Shown here: positions 41,454 to 49,125 of the stretch, one piece after another
Numbering within the stretch: the first letter of the stretch is position 1
Layout: each line of letters starts with the position of its first letter
Assembly: GCF_004138205.1 (NCBI RefSeq)
Contig: NZ_RXNQ01000034.1
Coordinates: 62,001 to 126,000 of the forward strand
Source: Pedobacter sp. SYP-B3415
GTDB lineage: Bacteria > Bacteroidota > Bacteroidia > Sphingobacteriales > Sphingobacteriaceae
DNA length: 64,000 nt
Direction of reading: 5' to 3'
The notes under the pieces: generated by a model
Databases searched by the model: none
What the model was told of the DNA's origin: nothing
Seen by the model: the letters and a program-made list of their open reading frames with translations, nothing else
Made by a program: the position numbers and the translations under genes

Positions 41454-42707
41454 TTATCGCAGAACGTTCCCGTTTTTATCTACCCGCACGTCGAAGGGTT
41501 TTGGTGTAAGGAAGTCATAAAGCAGTACGGCAAATTCACGGCGGGTGGCTATCTTTTCTGCATCAAATTTACCGGGAAAACGGTAAACACTGCTCCACCT
41601 TTTTTCGGCCTCCGCCCTTGCGGTTTGGGGCGATTTATTTCCCACATACGAAGCCATGTTAATTACCTTTTCAATGGTCATAGGCCCTTCGGGGAAGTCA
41701 TCGAACCAAATCTGCGCTTTGTAATAAAAGTCCTTCATGGGTTGCCTGATCTCCTGATACGTAATTTCCCGATCGGGCTGAAACTCCAGGGCCGGACCAT
41801 TTTTAATGCCTTTAACAATGCCGGGTAAACCAATCTGCTGAATGGCACGCCAGTTGGGATCTGATGCCGCAATATCTGCGAATGGAACCAACGCCAGCTT
41901 GAAGGCCATCAATTCACCCTGAATTTTTTTGAGATCAGACTGACTTGTTTTGAGATCGAAAAATGCCGCGTAGGCAGCCACCGCTCCCGCAGCCTGCCCC
42001 AACACGAAACCAGCACCCGGTGCATTGGCAAACACCAGATTTTCCTGACTCTCCTGATACAGATTGTAAAGCGGATAGAATGTATTCCCGGCCGCTCCGG
42101 CTCCAGCAGACGTTCGATATCTGTTGTCTTCATAACCAAATGCAAGCGCCTGCGGCGTCATATTGCTGAAGCCTTTTACCTGGCTCATGTCTGCAGCGCC
42201 GGCGAGAACGAGAACCCGGGCCTTAAGCGTTTTTCCGTCGCTTGTTTTTACAGACCAGCCTCTGCCTGCACGCTCTATTTTTAATGCCTTTACATCTCTG
42301 AGCACGGTGAGATCTTTGATGCTGTCTGCCCATTTCTTTAATACGGCTCCCGCGACCGCCGGCTCTGTGTATACATTCTTCAAGTCGGCGCCCGGTCTGG
42401 CCTTGCTCAGAAGCGCGGTCAGTTCAGCCAGAATTCCGCTTTGCAGACTTTCGCTCACCGGAGATAGCTGGAAGTCTTCCTGCTGAAGCAGGATGGTGCT
42501 TAGGACACCCGATTTTGCCGCCTGAAGACCTGCCGCCCATGCGGCATTTCCGTTACCGATAACAAGAACACCGGGCGGCCTTTTCGGCTCCGGCAACTTT
42601 TTTGCTGCTTTCTTATTTTTTGTATCTGCTGCTTTCTCCTGCGCCGAAACTGTATCCGCTATGCCTGTGAAACATAGCGCAGCTATAAAAAACAATAGTC
42701 TCTTCAT
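41454..42707 (-). CDS. Exported Rossmann-fold, FAD-dependent-oxidoreductase-like protein
   Basis: 417 residues. A Sec-type signal peptide (MKRLLFFIAALCFTGIADTVSAQ, no twin arginine) is followed by a Lys-rich linker. The dinucleotide-binding segment VLVIGNGNAAWAAGLQAAKSG comes next. The rest matches FAD-dependent oxidoreductases (LKARVLVLAGAADMSQVKG, APGAGFVLGQAAGAVAAYAAF). The third glycine of GxGxxG is Ala, and Sec export normally precludes folding with FAD in the cytoplasm, so cofactor binding is doubtful. A C-terminal region (RWSSVYRFPGKFDAEKIATRREFAVLLYD) resembles an S-layer-homology-like helix. Substrate unknown. Confidence 0.7.
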   Translation of the reverse strand: MKRLLFFIAALCFTGIADTVSAQEKAADTKNKKAAKKLPEPKRPPGVLVIGNGNAAWAAGLQAAKSGVLSTILLQQEDFQLSPVSESLQSGILAELTALLSKARPGADLKNVYTEPAVAGAVLKKWADSIKDLTVLRDVKALKIERAGRGWSVKTSDGKTLKARVLVLAGAADMSQVKGFSNMTPQALAFGYEDNRYRTSAGAGAAGNTFYPLYNLYQESQENLVFANAPGAGFVLGQAAGAVAAYAAFFDLKTSQSDLKKIQGELMAFKLALVPFADIAASDPNWRAIQQIGLPGIVKGIKNGPALEFQPDREITYQEIRQPMKDFYYKAQIWFDDFPEGPMTIEKVINMASYVGNKSPQTARAEAEKRWSSVYRFPGKFDAEKIATRREFAVLLYDFLTPKPFDVRVDKNGNVLR

Positions 42708-42746
42708 GTTGTATGATTAACGTTGCCGAACACCCATAAGCGACAA

Positions 42747-42766
42747 ATATCCGTATATACGGATAT
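42747..42766. promoter_or_regulatory. Perfect 20-bp palindrome between divergent genes
   Basis: ATATCCGTAT (42747-42756) and ATACGGATAT (42757-42766) are exact reverse complements with no spacer. The site lies 40 bp upstream of the exported oxidoreductase-like gene and 59 bp upstream of the aldehyde dehydrogenase gene. It is a probable binding site of a dimeric regulator controlling one or both genes; the regulator is unknown. Confidence 0.6.
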
Positions 42767-42824
42767 AACCCATGCAAGATGGCAAATGATTTAACGAAAT
42801 TTAACGAACCAGCTCAGCACCAGC

Positions 42825-44225
42825 ATGTCTGAACAGATCAAACAGGTTTTTGAAAAGCAGCAACTGCACAGGAAAACCATGAAAGCCCGTACCGTTTCCG
42901 ACCGGCTTGATATGTTGAAAAAGCTTCGTGGAGCGATACATATCAGGGAAGAACTTCTTTTCGAAGCGCTGCAGGCGGATTTGCGTAAAAGCCGCTTTGA
43001 AGCGGCGCTAACTGAAATCTATTTTGTTTACGCAGAGATAGACCACGCGCTGAAGAACCTGGAGACCTGGGCAGAGCCGCAAAAGACCGCAGGCACGGCG
43101 GCAAACGTGCTTGCAAAAAGTTATATCAGGTATGAAGCAAAAGGCACTGTCCTGTTGCTCTCTCCATGGAACTACCCTTTTCAGCTTGCTGCCGGCCCGC
43201 TGGTATCGGCAATCGCCGCGGGCAACACGGTCATCATGAAACCCTCAGAACTGAGCAGTTTTACGAGCGGCGTGCTTCGCGAACTGATTAATACCACATT
43301 CAGCCAGGACGAGGTATGGTGCGTAGAGGGTGACGCAGAGGTAGCGAAAGCCTTGCTGGAATTGCCCTTTGACCATATCTTTTTTACCGGCAGTACAGAC
43401 GTTGGAAGGAAGGTCATGGCGGCAGCCTCAAAACACCTGGCAACGGTAACGCTTGAGCTGGGCGGAAAATCACCATGTATTGTGTCCCGCTCTGCGGAGG
43501 TAAAACGGGCGGCGAAAAAAATAGCATGGGGAAAACTGATCAACAGCGGTCAGACCTGCATTGCACCCGATCACGTCTATGTGCATGAATCACTCGTCAA
43601 CTCATTCATTGAGCATTATAAAAAAGCGGCGAAAGCAATGTTTTTTCTTGATGAAACCCGCATAAACGCCGGCAGTTACCCAAAAATGATCAGCCGGAAA
43701 CATTTCGACCGCCAACAGGAACTCTTAGATGATGCCCTCGAGAAGGGCGCTACCCTGGCATGGGGCGGCGAAAGCCATGCAGGGTCAATGACGTTCTTTC
43801 CGGCCTTGCTGCAGAATGTATCTGGCGGCAGCCGCATGATGCAGGAAGAAATCTTCGGACCGCTGTTACCCGTTATTTCTTTCACTGACCTGGATGAAGT
43901 GGTCCGGGACATCAACGGCCGCCCGACCCCGCTGGCCCTCTATATCTTTAGCCGCGAAAGGAGCGATACCGAATACCTCCTTGCCGGCTGCAGTTCGGGC
44001 GGAGCCTGCATCAATGATGTGCTAGTTCATATTTCGAACCCGGCGCTGCCTTTCGGAGGGGCTGGTTTCAGTGGTATGGGAAGCAGCCACGGGATTTTTG
44101 GTTTCAGGGCTTTTTCTCATGAGCGCGCTGTTATGTACCAGGCTGCTGTTGATTTTAATCATCTTGCTTATCCCCCTTATACCCGCAAATCGGGACTGTT
44201 GAAATGGCTCAGGAAAATCATGTAA
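42825..44225 (+). CDS. NAD(P)-dependent aldehyde dehydrogenase, class 3-like
   Basis: 466 residues, the short form typical of class 3/fatty-aldehyde dehydrogenases. The cofactor site is SPWNYPFQLAAGPLVSAIAAGNTVIMKPSE. The general base is Glu in TLELGGKSPCIV and the catalytic Cys is in NSGQTCIAPDHV. EEIFGPLLPV and NPALPFGGAGFSGMG also match. The C-terminal YPPYTRKSGLLKWLRKIM resembles the class 3 tail. It oxidises medium- or long-chain or aromatic aldehydes to acids. It is divergent from the exported oxidoreductase-like gene across a palindromic site. Confidence 0.92.
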   Translation: MSEQIKQVFEKQQLHRKTMKARTVSDRLDMLKKLRGAIHIREELLFEALQADLRKSRFEAALTEIYFVYAEIDHALKNLETWAEPQKTAGTAANVLAKSYIRYEAKGTVLLLSPWNYPFQLAAGPLVSAIAAGNTVIMKPSELSSFTSGVLRELINTTFSQDEVWCVEGDAEVAKALLELPFDHIFFTGSTDVGRKVMAAASKHLATVTLELGGKSPCIVSRSAEVKRAAKKIAWGKLINSGQTCIAPDHVYVHESLVNSFIEHYKKAAKAMFFLDETRINAGSYPKMISRKHFDRQQELLDDALEKGATLAWGGESHAGSMTFFPALLQNVSGGSRMMQEEIFGPLLPVISFTDLDEVVRDINGRPTPLALYIFSRERSDTEYLLAGCSSGGACINDVLVHISNPALPFGGAGFSGMGSSHGIFGFRAFSHERAVMYQAAVDFNHLAYPPYTRKSGLLKWLRKIM

Positions 44226-44303
44226 CCTGAGCCACTGTTGTCCGGGGAAAGTTTTGGGAAAGCCTATAGTGCTTTGGTTTCCAAAAGATGTGAGGCTGTG
44301 GTA

Positions 44304-44333
44304 TCGGACCGCTCACCGCCGCGGGGCTCCTTC
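44304..44333 (+). repeat. Short direct repeat a, copy 1
   Basis: A 30-bp stretch containing ACCGCTCACCGCC and GGGGCTCCTTC. It recurs nearly unchanged at 44532-44562. Confidence 0.65.
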
Positions 44334-44483
44334 CGAAACCGCAAGCCAAATTGTTTCTGCTGCGAATTGTGCGGTGAGGAATCTCACCTTTGCTTGTTAT
44401 AAAGTATTTTCATCAAGGTGACGGCAATGCCCAGCACCAGGGAGATTCCTCCGCATTACACTGCGTTTGGCATGAAGTCAGGG

Positions 44484-44530
44484 CTGTATATCTCTTCTTG
44501 CATAAAAGTATCAAAAGTCCGACGGCGGCT
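44484..44530 (+). repeat. Short direct repeat b, copy 1
   Basis: About 46 bp containing ATCTCTTCTTGCATAAAAG and ATCAAAAGTCC, ending in ACGGCGGC. The second copy begins 110 bp later. Confidence 0.75.
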
Positions 44531-44531
44531 A

Positions 44532-44562
44532 TCGAACCGCTCACCGCCACGGGGGCTCCTTC
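44532..44562 (+). repeat. Short direct repeat a, copy 2
   Basis: Second copy of the unit at 44304-44333, with one extra G and two substitutions. It follows repeat b copy 1 immediately, so a and b may be parts of one larger unit. Confidence 0.65.
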
Positions 44563-44593
44563 TTTTTGGCGAAAAAGAAGCAAAACGCTCCGG

Positions 44594-44639
44594 CTGTGTA
44601 TCTCTTCTTGCATAAAAGCATCAAAAGTCCAACGGCGGC
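44594..44639 (+). repeat. Short direct repeat b, copy 2
   Basis: About 46 bp, differing from copy 1 at roughly three positions (TGTGTATC for TGTATATC, GCATC for GTATC, AACGG for GACGG). Confidence 0.75.
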
Positions 44640-44683
44640 GGGAAAAGGCCCGGATTACCCCTGCACCATTATGTTCCGGGCTG

Positions 44684-44881
44684 GTTCCCCTCCTTGGTTC
44701 TTCCCAACCTCCTTAAGACAGTGCAAGACTTTTAATACTTTTCTGCGGCGAGAAGATACAAGGCCGGTTCGCACCTATCAGTGGCAGTAATCAGGCTAAA
44801 CCCTCATCAAAACCACTGCCTGTACGTAAAACCCACAGACATAGAATACAGGGGGGCTTGATTTAGCAAACTCAGGCAAAT
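44684..44881 (+). repeat. Large direct repeat, copy 1
   Basis: 198 bp starting GTTCCCCTCCTTGGTTC and ending CTCAGGCAAA. It aligns end to end with 45374-45572 with about 16 substitutions and one indel by eye (about 91% identity). Weaker similarity continues another 40-80 bp. Confidence 0.85.
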
Positions 44882-45091
44882 GATGCTTTGATAATGTTCA
44901 AAAGGATCCAGTTTTGTTCTGCGCGTTTCCCGGATAACAATGATTCCTGAGTTGTGGTTCGATCATTTTTCTCTTTAATCCCATTGAGGGGTTTTGCGCC
45001 GTGGTCTTTCATCCTGGTTCTTTTTTCTTTGGTCTCGTGAGGGGGTTAGCCGCCCAGACTTACAACTTAATACCTATAACTTAAAACCCAC

Positions 45092-45119
45092 TGATTCATG
45101 GTTCCTGGTTCGGCTAGCA
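45092..45119 (+). repeat. GATTCATGGTTC unit, copy 1
   Basis: A 28-bp unit TGATTCATGGTTC...CTAGC recurs exactly 200 bp downstream at 45292-45319 with a few changes. A GGGGTTAG...CGCCCAG motif accompanies both copies. Confidence 0.6.
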
Positions 45120-45121
45120 GA

Positions 45122-45206
45122 CAGAGCGAAGCGGGCGATCCTGTCCCGAAGCAGTCGGGAAAGGATCTGACTCGGGATCACAAATCAGATTCTTCGCTAC
45201 GCTCTG
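45122..45206. repeat. Structured palindromic (REP/MITE-like) element
   Basis: Outer inverted repeats CAGAGCGAAGCG (45122-45133) and CGCTACGCTCTG (45195-45206) differ at one position. Inside are two more stems: TCCCGA/TCGGGA (45144-45149, 45155-45160) and ATCTGA/TCAGAT (45165-45170, 45185-45190). The 85-nt unit can fold as a three-way junction. No transposase is nearby, so mobility would need to be in trans. Confidence 0.65.
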
Positions 45207-45291
45207 AATGACACCCGATGGGGATGACGGCGTGGGGGGACGTTGGTGGGGCTTGGCAAATTGAGGGGTTAGGCGCCCAGGTCCTGACTCA

Positions 45292-45319
45292 TGATTCATG
45301 GTTCGTGGCTCAACTAGCG
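45292..45319 (+). repeat. GATTCATGGTTC unit, copy 2
   Basis: Second copy of the unit at 45092-45119, in the same orientation. Confidence 0.6.
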
Positions 45320-45373
45320 GCCATTGAGGGGCATGGTCTTGGTTCATGATTCGTTGCTCCTTATTCCCAATGA

Positions 45374-45572
45374 GTTCCCCTCCTTGGTCCTTCCCAACCT
45401 CTTTAAAACAGTGCAAGACTTTTGATACCTTTCTGCGGCGAGAAGATACATGGCCGGTCCGCACCTATCAATGGCAGTAATCAGGCAAAACCGTCATCAA
45501 AAACCACCGCCTGTGCGTAAAACCCACATACATAGAATACAGGGTGGCTTGATTCAGAAAACTCAGGCAAAT
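45374..45572 (+). repeat. Large direct repeat, copy 2
   Basis: Second copy of 44684-44881. Its weak 3' extension reaches the start of the YfiT-like gene at 45646, so the duplicated block includes that gene's upstream region. Confidence 0.85.
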
Positions 45573-45645
45573 ACTGCTCTGAGACTCTTCAGAAGGTCTT
45601 ATTTCATTCAGCCTATTTTCCCCGCAAAACAATGTAACTTGAGCC

Positions 45646-46182
45646 ATGACAAATCCCGACCCCCTCAAATACCCGATTGGCCTTCATGTGTTTGATCAAA
45701 ATGCAGGCGATCAGGAGATTAAACATTGGATAGCGGAGATCGAAGTGCTGCCCCGACAGTTGTTTGCTGCCGCATCTGCCTTAAGTGAAGACGAACTCGA
45801 AACGTCATACCGGCCTGGCGGATGGACTGTCAGACAAGTCATTCATCATTTGCCCGATAGCCATCTCAATGCGTATACCCGGTTCAAACTTGCTGTTACA
45901 GAAAATTGCCCAACGATAAGACCATATAATGAAGCACGATGGGCTGAAACCCTGGAGGCACGGCATGGCGATATCTCCATATCGCTTACCCTGCTGCAGG
46001 CTCTTCACGCCCGTTGGGTGGCTTTTCTGAATACATTGCATCTGGAGACATTTGAGCGTGAGCTGTTTCACCCCGAAAGTCAGCGCAAATTCACTTTGAA
46101 AGAAATGCTTAGCAATTATGCCTGGCATGGAAGACACCACCTTGCACACATCGCACTGGCAATAGATAAGAAGCAGGGCTAA
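45646..46182 (+). CDS. YfiT-like DinB-fold metal-dependent transferase/hydrolase
   Basis: 178 residues. The N-terminus DPLKYPIGLHVF and the block RPGGWTVRQVIHHLPDSHLNAYTRFKLAVTE are the YfiT/BstA signature; the His in VIHHLPDSH and the C-terminal WHGRHHLAHI are the metal ligands. In Bacillus the family is linked to bacillithiol S-transfer, but Bacteroidota also carry it, several of which are reported to use bacillithiol-like thiols. The gene's start region lies at the edge of the large direct repeat. Its stop overlaps the convergent dioxygenase gene by 4 bp. Confidence 0.9.
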   Translation: MTNPDPLKYPIGLHVFDQNAGDQEIKHWIAEIEVLPRQLFAAASALSEDELETSYRPGGWTVRQVIHHLPDSHLNAYTRFKLAVTENCPTIRPYNEARWAETLEARHGDISISLTLLQALHARWVAFLNTLHLETFERELFHPESQRKFTLKEMLSNYAWHGRHHLAHIALAIDKKQG

Positions 46183-47036
46183 TGCCGATCTTTTTCTGCG
46201 CCGATCCGCACTGACGTCATGGTGAGCGATCCGCCGACCGCCTGATCGTTAAAGAAAGACACCGGCTCTTCAGCAGTCTTCAGGCCCAGGGTGTAGATTA
46301 GCGGAAGGTAATGCTCTGGAGTTGGTATGGCGAGTTTTGCCGCTTCACCGAGCTGTTTGTAATTGATCAGGGCATTATGGTCTCCGTCTGAGATTAAGCG
46401 CTTGAAGGTTTCATTGATCTCAACCGCCCAGTCATACCCACCGCCATTTATCATTTCCCAGCTTAACATGCGCAGATTGTGAACCATGTTGCCGCTGCCC
46501 AAAACAAGGACACCCTTTCTACGCAGCGCTGCTATTTCGGCTGCCAGCTCATAATGCCACACAGCTGGTTTTGTATAGTCAATACTAAGTTGCAGCACCG
46601 GGATGTTAGCATCGGGATACAGATGCCTGACAACAGTCCAGGCGCCATGGTCAAGGCCCCAGTCATGATCCATGCCCACCTCGGTTTTTGTAATCAGCGC
46701 GCGCGTTTCTGTCGCCAGCTGCGGATTTCCGGGAGCCGGGTACCGCACGTCGAACAGCGCCTGCGGAAAACCGCCAAAGTCATGAATGGTCGGCGGCATG
46801 TCCATGGTGGTAATATGCGTTCCGCGGGTATACCAATGCGCAGAAATAACCAACACAGCAGTCGGAACAGGCAGCTCAGCCGCCTGTTGGCTCCATGACC
46901 GGCTGAATACATTAGGTTCAATACCGTTCATCGGCGAACCATGCCCGATAAAAAGCACCGGCATTTTACCGGTTTCCGGTTGTCCCGATACGAATTGCCT
47001 GAATTGCCTAAGCCCTGTCACGGTTATGCGGTGCAT
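46179..47036 (-). CDS. ygiD: 4,5-DOPA dioxygenase extradiol, YgiD type
   Basis: 285 residues. Class III extradiol-dioxygenase motifs are seen: MPVLFIGHGSPMNGIE near residues 25-40 (metal-binding His), VLVISAHWYTRGTHITTMD, and HDWGLDHGAWTVVRHLYPDA. These provide the conserved His residues of the metal site. The family opens catechol rings, with L-DOPA as the tested substrate of E. coli YgiD and plant homologues; the in vivo substrate in bacteria is uncertain. The N-terminal 20 residues vary. It sits 59 bp downstream of the YceI gene on the same strand. Confidence 0.9.
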   Translation of the reverse strand: MHRITVTGLRQFRQFVSGQPETGKMPVLFIGHGSPMNGIEPNVFSRSWSQQAAELPVPTAVLVISAHWYTRGTHITTMDMPPTIHDFGGFPQALFDVRYPAPGNPQLATETRALITKTEVGMDHDWGLDHGAWTVVRHLYPDANIPVLQLSIDYTKPAVWHYELAAEIAALRRKGVLVLGSGNMVHNLRMLSWEMINGGGYDWAVEINETFKRLISDGDHNALINYKQLGEAAKLAIPTPEHYLPLIYTLGLKTAEEPVSFFNDQAVGGSLTMTSVRIGAEKDRH

Positions 47037-47054
47037 GGATAATGGTTCCGGTAC

Positions 47055-47074
47055 AGGATGCGCCGAGGCATCCT
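47055..47074. other. Hairpin between yceI and ygiD
   Basis: Perfect 7-bp stem AGGATGC/GCATCCT with a 6-nt loop. There is no T-run on either strand, so it is not a typical terminator. It may act as an mRNA processing or stability element. Confidence 0.35.
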
Positions 47075-47095
47075 GCCCGCCGGCCCCACTGAAAA

Positions 47096-47668
47096 TTATT
47101 TTGCCGGAGCAAATTCCAGGTTCAACCGGATGGTTACATCTTTAGAAACGCCCATACCTGTCGGATCATATTTAATATTGTAATCAAGCCTGTTAATCGT
47201 TGTGACTGCGCTGAAACCGGCTTTTTCACCCCCACGCTGATCTTTGGCCTTTCCGCCGAATACCACATCAAACTTCACATCTTTAGTTACGTCTTTAATG
47301 GTCAGCTTACCTGCGAGCTCATAGTTGTTGCCGCTGCGTTTTTTAAATGAAGTACTTTGAAACGTCATTGCAGGATATTTCTCTGCTGAAAAGAAGTCGT
47401 CGCTTTTCAGGTGTTTGTCGCGGGGTTCGACACTCGTGTTGATGCTGTTCACATCTACTGTAAAAGAAACTTTTGCATCTGTGAAATCGGCATTTGCCGC
47501 AGTGATACTGCCGTCAAACTTCCTGAAAGAGCCATCTACAAACGAGATACCCATGTGTTTAACCGAAAAGTTTACAAAAGAGTGCATCGGATCTACCGTC
47601 CACTTTGTTTGTGCAAATGCACCGAAACTGATAATCAGCGCAAGTAAAATTAAGCCAATTTTTTTCAT
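47096..47668 (-). CDS. YceI-family periplasmic lipocalin-like protein
   Basis: 190 residues with a Sec signal peptide (MKKIGLILLALIISFGAFAQ). The YceI fold is clear: KWTVDPMHSFVNFSVKHMGISFVDGSFRKFDGSI, RDKHLKSDDFFSAEKYPAMTFQS, and the closing DVTIRLNLEFAP. YceI proteins bind long isoprenoid or amphiphilic molecules in a beta-barrel and are induced by base or osmotic stress. It lies downstream of the metal cassette on the same strand but behind a strong hairpin and its own -7 box, so it is probably separately controlled. Confidence 0.92.
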   Translation of the reverse strand: MKKIGLILLALIISFGAFAQTKWTVDPMHSFVNFSVKHMGISFVDGSFRKFDGSITAANADFTDAKVSFTVDVNSINTSVEPRDKHLKSDDFFSAEKYPAMTFQSTSFKKRSGNNYELAGKLTIKDVTKDVKFDVVFGGKAKDQRGGEKAGFSAVTTINRLDYNIKYDPTGMGVSKDVTIRLNLEFAPAK

Positions 47669-47680
47669 TTGAATTGATAT

Positions 47681-47723
47681 TAAAAAGCCGGTCCGACATG
47701 GGACCGGCTCTGCTGCAAATGTA
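47681..47723 (-). promoter_or_regulatory. Terminator hairpin overlapped by a -7 box upstream of yceI
   Basis: On the minus strand a -7 box TACATTTG (47723-47716) is followed 6 nt later by a perfect 9-bp stem AGCCGGTCC/GGACCGGCT (47709-47701 with 47694-47686), then five T. The stem ends the upstream DUF3347 transcript and would also lie at the 5' end of a transcript from this box. Confidence 0.6.
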
Positions 47724-47783
47724 CAGCGACCTGTTTGCGGCTGTCTTGATCTATGATAAGAAATGGACGCAAAGGCCCGCAGG

Positions 47784-48278
47784 CTATTGCCCGGCGGCTA
47801 AAATTTCGGTGATTGAGCCACAGGCAAACATTTCGCTGCCATAGTACGGGTTTTCAACAGCCGGCTTTTCATTGAGCCAGCTATTTTTCGCCATCGGGCA
47901 GTGCTGCAGATAAATATCCCGGCTATTTCCGCCTGCTTTAGCAACATCAATCATCGCTTTGCTCAATTCGCCAAACAACTGGCGCTGTTTTTTCAGATCT
48001 TTTGTATTGGCAATGGCTTTTGCGCCGCTATTTATAACCTTTGCATGTTTATTCCACCTGGCGCGCTGCTGTTCGCTGAAGGCCCGCATGTCTGGCGCTT
48101 CGGTTATTTTCGCCAACCCCGCAGCTTTTGCTGCGGCAGATTGCGCATTGTCATGCGCCAGCGCATTCTTCACTTCAAAATAAGCTGCCAAAACCTGATC
48201 CTGCAGGCCAGGAGCGTTAGCTTTGGAGAAAAATGGCAGAAACACCAGCAGGACGATATATACTTTTATTGTTTTCAT
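47784..48278 (-). CDS. DUF3347 periplasmic protein (probable copper handling)
   Basis: 164 residues from the ATG at 48278, which opens a signal peptide (MKTIKVYIVLLVFLPFFSKANA). An ATG at 48311 overlaps the upstream stop (ATGA) and is a possible coupled start. The DUF3347 domain has YFEVKNALAHDNAQSAAAKAAGL and ends with QHCPMAKNSWLNEKPAVENPYYGSEMFACG. Those HCPM and FACG residues suit soft-metal binding; the domain often occurs at the end of CusB-like adaptors. It is the last gene of a cassette with HMA and Cys-rich proteins. Confidence 0.85.
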   Translation of the reverse strand: MKTIKVYIVLLVFLPFFSKANAPGLQDQVLAAYFEVKNALAHDNAQSAAAKAAGLAKITEAPDMRAFSEQQRARWNKHAKVINSGAKAIANTKDLKKQRQLFGELSKAMIDVAKAGGNSRDIYLQHCPMAKNSWLNEKPAVENPYYGSEMFACGSITEILAAGQ

Positions 48279-48307
48279 ATTATACTTTTTGCCATTCAGG
48301 CGATTGA

Positions 48308-49123
48308 TCATTTGATGATATTAAAAATGTTATACTCTACGCGGGCAAGAAACATGTTCCTGAGGTAGCGGTTGTCTATATTACCCGCTGCCTGGAACCG
48401 GTAACCTACGTCAATGCGAAGCTGACTGTTGAGAATAAGCTGCACCGCAGGGGCTATATCAACATAACTGTTGCCGGTTCCGGGGTTAGTTTTGCCCAGA
48501 ATCTCCGCATACACATTCAGGTTCGGCTGTTTGTAATTCCGGTAGGTTACCGGAAAAAGCAGGTAACCTGCAGACAAGCTGTAGTTTAACATGCCCTCAG
48601 GCAGCGGCATAGCCGGCCGTATCTTCTGCTCGCTTTCAAATACCCGGGAATATCCGACATTGGCAGACAGGGCGAGCTTGTGCAGCAGCTGGGTGCCAAC
48701 CAGCCCGAACTGATAACCGCTGTTGTCGCCCTCCAGGTTGATATCTTCACTATGGTATGGCCGTTTGCTCGAGCTGACCCGCCCGAAAGCCGCCATACGG
48801 AAATGTTTCCGCAAACCATCAATACTGAGAAAACGGTATTTCAGGTAAAGGCTGGTTCCTTCAAAACCAAACGGACCTTCCATGTCTGAAAGGAATGCCT
48901 GCGCATGAACCATGAAGTTACGGTTTATGCCAAGCATAATCTCGGGAACAAGCCGGTTGCCATACCCCTTGTTGTCCATACTTTCATAGGTAAGCCTGAA
49001 CCCGGCAGATTTGGCCGCCATGTTGCTTGCCGGCTCAGTATAGACATACAACTCCTGCCCCCGTGCCAGCACGGAACAGGCAAGCAGCGCCACAAGGGCG
49101 CATGCCTGATTAAGCCACCTCAC
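48308..49123 (-). CDS. Predicted outer-membrane beta-barrel protein of the metal cassette
   Basis: 271 residues. A signal peptide (MRWLNQACALVALLACSVLARG) is followed by about a dozen amphipathic strands: GFRLTYESMD, FMVHAQAFLSD, SLYLKYRFLS, FRMAAFGRVSSS, IDVGYRFQA. It ends with a terminal strand rich in aromatic residues. It is not a TonB-dependent receptor because no plug is present. Similar proteins recur beside HMA and DUF3347 genes in Bacteroidota. It may let metal or a small ligand cross the outer membrane; this is inference. Two bp separate it from the HMA gene. Confidence 0.7.
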   Translation of the reverse strand: MRWLNQACALVALLACSVLARGQELYVYTEPASNMAAKSAGFRLTYESMDNKGYGNRLVPEIMLGINRNFMVHAQAFLSDMEGPFGFEGTSLYLKYRFLSIDGLRKHFRMAAFGRVSSSKRPYHSEDINLEGDNSGYQFGLVGTQLLHKLALSANVGYSRVFESEQKIRPAMPLPEGMLNYSLSAGYLLFPVTYRNYKQPNLNVYAEILGKTNPGTGNSYVDIAPAVQLILNSQLRIDVGYRFQAAGNIDNRYLRNMFLARVEYNIFNIIK

Positions 49124-49125
49124 AG

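Larger units (their letters stand above)
44226..45645. other. Repeat-rich non-coding region, 1.4 kb
   Basis: No credible gene lies in these 1420 bp. Open frames of 60-116 codons exist on both strands, but they overlap each other, are low-complexity and Cys/Arg-rich, and coincide with the repeats. The region holds two short direct-repeat families (44304-44639), a 198-bp duplication (44684-44881 and 45374-45572), a structured palindromic element (45122-45206) and scattered GATTCATGGTTC-like units. It reads as an accumulation of decayed repeats between the ALDH and YfiT-like genes. Confidence 0.8.

Noticed and set aside
44390..44716. Overlapping short frames in the repeat region, including 45114-45464 on the minus strand
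   Set aside because: They occur in several frames of the same repeats, are Cys/Arg-rich and low-complexity, and change frame between repeat copies.
44226..45645. Possible CRISPR array or insertion sequence
   Set aside because: Repeat copies are few, irregularly spaced and imperfect; no cas genes, transposase or target-site duplications are visible.
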